Assembly (NCBI GenBank): GCA_038501195.1
Contig: JBBPUQ010000005.1
Location: 62,001-126,000 of the forward strand
Source: Nemania diffusa
Lineage: Eukaryota; Ascomycota; Sordariomycetes; Xylariales; Xylariaceae
DNA length: 64,000 nt
Direction of reading: 5' to 3'
A program made the translations under genes and the position numbers. This document shows positions 58,016 to 64,000 of the stretch, in pieces. The notes beneath the pieces are model-generated. The model did not search any database. It saw only the letters and a program-made list of their open reading frames with translations, and was not told where the DNA came from. Positions within the stretch are counted from its first letter, which is position 1. The number at the start of each line of letters is the position of its first letter.

Positions 58016-61000
58016 GGTGACGCCGGTGGAGATTGTGGGGTGGTCAGGACGGTTGGTGACAAGCACCCGATGAACGAGGGCGGCAGCACGACGAGTGATG
58101 CGAGGATCGGTGAGAGAGAAGCCGTTGCGTAGGGAATGCTCTGGATAGCCGCGCTGCTGATGTGACGTCGCTTATTGTCGTTGGCACAGACTGCGTAAAT
58201 TAATCGCGATGAATTTCGTGGTTCAGTAATTCGATGGTGTCGTGGCGCGTGCGATGAGAGTTGAAGCGAGCGTGGTTGATGTTCTCCGGTCGGGTTGCGA
58301 CGACAATGATGAGCATGCAAATAGCTACCCAGGTGCTGTGTGTTGTTCAGGCGAGGAAGAAGAAGACGAGGAGGAAGAGGAGGTGGGGTTTGGCTGTTTC
58401 CAGCATTCTGTAAAAGTACCCAGTTGCAGTGAAGGATGGCGCTAGATAAGGTCATAAGGGAACAAACATCAGGGAACATGAAGATAGAATGACGGGAGGG
58501 TCCGTAATTTGCAGCACACGCATCACACTAGTACCTATCTGGTAGCACTATAGGCGAGCTATCTAGCTACCTACCTATCTAGGTAAGCTATTGCAGCCCT
58601 CCTTAGGTACTTACATCTATCTAAACTTTTCTGAAGTGTCTAGGTACCTACGCAGTAGGCACCTACTACGTATCTATTCAGCTCCCCGGACAGCTGTAGA
58701 TAGTGTCCCCTAGCCAAATCCTTGGGCAGAGATCAGCAGGCTAACAGAAATTATTGTGGGCAGCTAAGCTTTTGACAGCGCTAATACTGGGGATCTGACC
58801 CTCTATTGAGGCTTGGCATCGGATGACGCAAGTTAATTTGTCTTATCCTGGCCAGACTGGCCCTTTACACTACCCATAGGGTGCCAGAGAAACAAGCTTT
58901 TTAGAGTCGCATGCTGCCAAACAATAGGGCACTTATACTACCAGGTATTATCCACAGTATAAGCGACAACAAAATAAATGAACAACCCAACAACGATGTT
59001 TGTAGTGATACCAATGGGTATGTAGGTAGCATAGATGAAGGGAAGAACATCACCCTCGTGAATTATAGGGCCAGCTAGACTAGGTATCGATCTAGATGGG
59101 CAGCCCACAAATACCCCGGTCTTGGCAAATGTAGACAGAGAGTATAAGAATATACTGTGGCCCATTTCACTCCCCCACGTCCCGTATTATCCTAGGTACA
59201 CCGCTGCACGTTTTGTTTTACATGTCACCGTGGGAATAACATGTGCGCTGTGAGAAGGATATACGCGGCGTGGGAAGGATGACGTTGACATTGACTTGCG
59301 TAAGTGTTGCAATTTCGTGTCATTCATTACAACGTACCGTCATCCTAGGCACTGACATGATCAACAAGCCATTTTATTGAAATATTTACGAGGGTAATCG
59401 AGTCGGTAGAATATAATTATGCTTCCAGAGTGTTCAATGGGACTTAACAAAGAATCCTAGCAGCCTTTGTCGGAAGAATGCATGTTTGAAAACTCCATCA
59501 ATAGTTCCTGTATTAGAGTGCTTCGTAATTCTTTAAGGTAAGTATGTAATGACTAGATACTTGTGTAGTTGGATAACCATCGTAATACTGAGCGTCACTG
59601 ATAAACTCTCTCAAGTTCTGTGCCCCTGTCTTAACTGCGGTTTATATGTTTTTGATTCGCTTTATTGTCTTGATGCTTTCTGTTTCCGCTACTCTCGTAG
59701 GAGTGCAATGCTTGTGAAATTTTCACGCGGGTGCGTGCACGATGCTGTCATCATTTCGGCGCCGAGCTAAATCCACCAAATAATTTGGCGTACACTAATT
59801 TGGTGTACATACTCTATCGCAGCGGTTCGCCGGGAAATCCCTCATCCCCTTACTAACTAAGATGGCCTTGGATGCGAGCGACCCGTGCAAATGTGCCTGT
59901 TGATTCCTTGTGGCGGTGCGGCGGCTCCTACGGACCCAGTGCCACGGGTTCTGCCTTTTCTAACCCCTCGAGTGGTAGCCGCGCGGCGCTCCGTTTGGCA
60001 ATGCTTCGATTGTGCCCACTAGACTAGCGCACCGAGAGATCGGGTAAAACGGAACACTGGAGCCTGCCAAGCAATCTATTTCGCGACGTCGTTCGCCGGA
60101 GCCGTAACTGGCCATGACGGGGCCAATTTGTCTCATTGCCAGCCAAAAGCTCTGCCTGAAACGAGACTAATGTGGACTCTGAGGTGTTCGCTGCAGGTTA
60201 TACTAAAATTAGCTTCACCGCCTGGGACATAGGGAGTCCCTATCGCTTGCTAGGTACCTATTGAGGCGGGGCAGGTAGAACAACCATATCGGAAGTGCTT
60301 TCATTTAATTTTTTTGCTGATTTTTCCCTTGCTATACCGCTTGGTTATCTAGTTAGATATCTTGGGCCATCTTTTTTACATTAAGATTTTCTGACTGGTT
60401 TAAGCGCTTTCCCTATCCCTTTTTACAAGCGGAGTAACGGGGTTTCTTCTTGCCTATTCTTTTATGCATACGGTGCCACTACAACAGGGATAGCATATTC
60501 TAAGCTCTCAGATATAAGTGTCTGCATCGATTCGAGCTTCTAGGCAAGGCCATTTGCTAATCGTCATGGTGAGACGAAGGAAATATGCCTCTCCATCAGT
60601 TGTTGTCTAGGATAGCAGGGTGTGATGCGGCGTACGACTACTCCCTTCTAAAAATCAGGGCAGTGACTTATACAGACTACCTTCACAATCTCGCTGGCAT
60701 CGTATAGGCCCAAAAGTAAGGCTTAGGAAGTTGGGCAGGATCCATAATAGGACGACAGGTTATTCGGCGCCTAAGTACGGGTAATAGCTTATTCAAGCAT
60801 TTCGCTCCGGGAAACAAACCACCGGATACTATACGCCTAGCTCTCTAGATCTACAACGATCAAATGTGTGCATGAACGTCACATTGTTGCGGCTGTGATA
60901 GTATAGTCACTCACAAGTGACGGCTCAGCCCCCTTCTTGTAGCGAATGAAGGTCCGCAGGCATGGCCTTGGCGATCTACGAATAATGTACTGCAACCTTG

Positions 61001-61431
61001 GCTACATAACAGAGCGGCTTGTGCAGTTTGACCTCTCTTATTCTGTAACATTACAAATTTTTTTTTTTTTGCCTATTAATATGCTGCTATGGTAGTATGG
61101 TCTTTTGCGACTACATCGGGGATCTACCGGGACACTACCGATTTAGCACGCAGAGTTAATAATGTGCAACTTTTAACGCCTAAGAGTGGTGGCTTGCATA
61201 TTGTATAGGCAGCCCCAATGCTACACGATTATATACTGCGTATAGGCGAGTGAGTGTTCTAGGCATCAGCTTACTAGATCTAGGCCGAGTAGTGTCTCTT
61301 ATGATAAAATTCCTCGGCATGTCTTTAATCTAGATGTAGTCGACACATGTTTCTCCATTTTACATTGACTTCTTAGTCCCCAGCTCTAATTGGATCGTGC
61401 ATACCTACCATATCGACTCCGGTCGGTAGCC
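58016..61431. other. 3.4 kb gene-poor region
   Basis: No supported gene. It contains a purine-rich GAAGAAGAAGACGAGGAGGA tract near 58356-58375 and, at about 58560-58690, a cluster of CTACCTA/TAGGTA words with a perfect TAGGTACCTA at 58641-58650. A further copy lies at 60251-60260. A minus-strand frame at 58938-59165 is hydrophobic but unrecognised. Confidence 0.55.
58555..58690. repeat. cluster of TAGGTA/TACCTA words
   Basis: Within about 130 bp the words CTACCTACCTATCTAGGTA, TTAGGTACTTAC, TAGGTACCTACGCAGTAGG and CACCTACTACGTA follow one another, making many overlapping short palindromes. Confidence 0.6.
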
Positions 61432-63030
61432 ATGCTGGTTACCAGCCAGCCAGGAACAATATTTGGAACTAAGCACGGCATAATATGCGGTCAGGGAATG
61501 ACTACCCCGGAGGAGGCGCCGGAGGCGCTCGGCGTTGCATCAACCCAACGACCCGACGAAATAGTCGGGCAGCATGCCGACGGTGGTTTTTACACTTCAT
61601 CTCGTACCCTGAGCTTTGCGTCGAGCCTCACCAGAACGTATAGCGAGCGACTATCGAGTAACATTGAAGCAACAAGTTCCAGTGAAGAGCATCTATCGAG
61701 GCCTAATCCGTGGTTTCAGAAGACGAACCTAAGATGGTGGTGGCCGTGGTGGTGGGAGATAGCAGGTTCCGTATTAAGTATCATCACCGTCGGTCTGCTA
61801 ACCCCGGCCCCCAAACTCGCCGACAACAAGCCAACCGAGGCATGGCCGTACGGAACCAGACCGAACTCATTCATGTCGGTGTCCACTACAATTGCAACAA
61901 CTACAATGACGGCGCCGATCACGTCGTGCCTTGGCCAATTGAAGTAGGATCACTTCCAATACCGCCCCAGCACAATGGATCATCTCCAATTCTATAACGA
62001 CGCCAGCCGTGGGCCCTGAGGCTCTTTCGTGATGATAGTAACTGGCAGTCTTCATATGATTACAGCGTGGGCTCTTTCCCTAGTTACCCTAGTTGTCCTA
62101 GGGATAGAACCAAGCGTACAGCCGCTTCTTGAGCCAATGACTAGATCGGCCCTTTTACCCAGTATCATAGCTCATATTGACGGAGCTCAGAACTATGCGT
62201 CAAGAGAAGTGACGTCCAACTCTCCATTTCACTTGGGCGGTATGCAGTGTCAATGTTTAAGGGCTAACGGGCCTTTGGATAGAAGCCCGCAGCCCAAGAA
62301 CCCGTCTATTCAAACTCCAGATGGCTATCGTAGATGGCATCGTTGGGTCAGTCTCGGATGTTGATTCCTACTTTCCGGGCCTCAATACTCCTCCGGGAGG
62401 CGGTGATAGTATACCACAGTGTATTTTGAGCGGCGTAAAGCAGGGTAGTTATTCAACGGAAACAGGCTAGACCCAGGTCGATGGCGATGGGAAAGGGCCT
62501 CAACCATTCGGCATTACATGGAGCTATTGCTTGAAGACATTCCACAAGGTTGTCGCATCACCAGCCGGGATTGATGAGGTCAACCACACCGCGGAACCCA
62601 TCACGCGACAGGACCTCTAGCTAGAGTTATGATAACTTCGTCGCCAATTCTACCGACTGAGTATTCATCCTAAGTCCCTCTATCCAAACTAGGTTGTGGA
62701 TGCATATTTCCAAACTTCTATCCCGTAAGGTTACCCCTCGGCTAGGAGGCGATTCGTTGACGACTGATTTCAGGGTTAGAGAGTTCATTCCCTAAGCGAA
62801 CTGGGAAATGTGACGACTAACGTCGAAGAGATGTTATCTAACCACATCAGAAGCTTGACCAGCTTGACCTTGGGCCAAATTGTGACCCAACCAAGCCTTC
62901 TATGAAGAGACGTATTGGCATGTTGGAATGGATCATAATTTCGATTGTGGAGGTATTGCTGACGGCGTCATTATTAGCGATCTCAATCTTTTTTTAAAAG
63001 AGGACAACCTAGTCTTTCAGAGAGTTTGGT
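61432..63030 (+). pseudogene. DUF3176 membrane protein, broken
   Basis: From ATG 61432 the frame gives a Ser/Thr-rich leader, then RPNPWFQKTNLRWWWPWWWE and IAGSVLSIITVGLL, then NKPTEAW ... PNSFMSVSTTIATT and SCLGQLK. That order matches the start of DUF3176 proteins (first membrane segments before QLKW..F). TAG at 61945-61947 replaces the Trp of QLKW. The same frame continues DHFQYRP ... LQFYNDASRGP, meets TGA at 62017-62019 (Trp of GPWGS), and goes on through a further hydrophobic segment to 62364. The next parts (MAIVDGIVGSVSDVDSYFPG from 62321; FGITWSYCLKTFHKVVAS near 62512-62565; LSNHIRSLTSL near 62834; EWIIISIVEVLLTASLLAIS near 62923) lie in shifted frames or behind more stops. Both Trp stops are G-to-A changes. 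The family is of unknown function. Confidence 0.7.
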
Positions 63031-64000
63031 AATTACTAAATAGAATCTGAGGGGTTCTCGACACCTCCAAATACGTTTCGACAGTAATACATATTATGAC
63101 TGACAATAGAAATCAATTTTGGTCGATTTAATATCGCATGCATCATTTGTTGCAGGGGCCTGCTTACTCTAGAGTTTGGAACGTCATTCAATTCACAATA
63201 GTCGCTTATGGATCAAATGTTCTTACCATTCCCTGGCCTCTGACCTAGTTTAGGGGCTTATAGCGTCTTTATATCCTAACTTTAATGTAGCCGGGATTTT
63301 TCAGGTCATTGTGCTTCTAGTTGCCTGCATTCAGAAGCCTCTCGAGACCTCGTGGTGATGTTTTATTACCATACGGTAAGCTTGCAGCCATCCGCGCGAC
63401 GATAGTAGGCAATTCATAGACATATTCCTTACAGTATTATCCGACAGATAGCCATCCAGTGCGCTTTCAGTTTGTTTAAAGAAAGTATATAATTATTAAC
63501 TACCAAGTTTGCGTGCTTGGGGTTGTGCACAAGTCTGTAGTTTAAAGTAGTTAGATCAATCGCTGAGATTGTTAGAGCTATCTAACGGAACAGGTATTTG
63601 TAAGTGAGGCATCTATCATATACTCACTCACATTAGATGCTACGACTATATTTAGAAACAATTTGGCGGTGTTAGGTACAAATGACTGCAGTGGTAGACT
63701 GTAGTGCAGGGGGCAAGGGGGGATTTATTAATTAAGGTAGGCTTAGTCTAGCACAACTGCGATTAATGTTTTTATTCATGAAAGTCTGGGGACTTCCTGC
63801 CTTAATTAGCTAGTAAGGGAGGTTTTTTATACTGAGATTCTAGATATTGTTTTGCTTCCAGATATTTTGAAGAAGTTAGAAATCCGATTGTAACCGTCGC
63901 CAAGTCTCCCAAGTGCGGTGTGTGCCTAGCACACGTTCCGTTTCTCTATAGGTATTTAACCGGAGTCTCGCAGCTTCTCGGCATTGACCGAGAAACTCCG
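63031..64000. other. no gene seen up to the window edge
   Basis: Balanced to slightly AT-rich sequence with only short frames. Could be further decayed DNA or an intergenic region running out of the window. Confidence 0.5.

Noticed and set aside
58938..59165. Hydrophobic 75-codon minus-strand frame
   Set aside because: Suggestive of a transporter fragment but with no recognisable motif or neighbouring exon.
1..64000. tRNA, rRNA or CRISPR features
   Set aside because: No tRNA B-box-like GGTTCGAATCC with a partner A-box, no rRNA segment, and no spaced identical repeats of CRISPR type were seen. A CRISPR array is not expected in a fungus.

Overview
The window looks like a piece of a filamentous ascomycete (Pezizomycotina) chromosome. 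Genes carry several short introns (about 50-150 bp, GT...AG, CTAAC/CTGAC-like branch sites), and the families present are typical of that group: HET, fungal O-methyltransferase, CVNH, PD-(D/E)XK-like, DUF3176, GH17, GH28 and GH76. About half of the window is almost pure A+T. Where two copies of a repeat can be compared there, they differ almost only by C-to-T and G-to-A transitions, the mark of repeat-induced point mutation (RIP). No species can be named from sequence alone.

Layout. 1-12 kb is a saturated AT block with a 1.14 kb tandem repeat at its left edge. 12-17.8 kb alternates AT-rich DNA with small GC islands: an 812 bp element with 84 bp terminal inverted repeats, minisatellites, and broken reading frames including a secreted-protein pseudogene with its TATA box. 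17.8-22.6 kb is a gene island: a 5'-truncated CmcJ/AsaB-type oxygenase, an intact HET-domain gene and an intact five-exon O-methyltransferase. 22.6-36.3 kb is a 13.7 kb AT-rich block bounded by 323 bp direct repeats, read as a RIP-destroyed LTR-type retroelement that begins 9 bp after the methyltransferase stop codon. 36.3-41.8 kb is a graveyard: a pair of ~0.4 kb direct repeats (one RIP-mutated, one intact), a G-rich minisatellite, a broken CVNH lectin gene and a broken PD-(D/E)XK nuclease-like gene.

From 42 to 58 kb the DNA is ordinary, gene-bearing and GC-balanced: a SnoaL-like protein (+), a small MITE, a DHDPS-family aldolase (-), a GH17 glucanase (-), a 2OG-Fe(II) prolyl-hydroxylase-like protein (+), a MYND-finger protein (-), an unknown 166-residue protein (-), a GH28 exopolygalacturonase (+) and a GPI-anchored GH76 mannanase (-). 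58-64 kb has only one recognisable gene, a DUF3176 membrane protein broken by stops and frameshifts.

How it works together. The intact genes are mostly secreted or wall-active carbohydrate enzymes plus housekeeping-like enzymes. The methyltransferase and truncated oxygenase may be the end of a lost secondary-metabolite cluster. The pseudogenes sit next to the AT blocks or in gene-poor DNA, and several of their stop codons are explained by single C:G-to-T:A changes, consistent with RIP acting on duplicated genes or leaking from adjacent repeats. Exon boundaries given here were worked out by eye from frame, splice signals and family resemblance; no database search was run.
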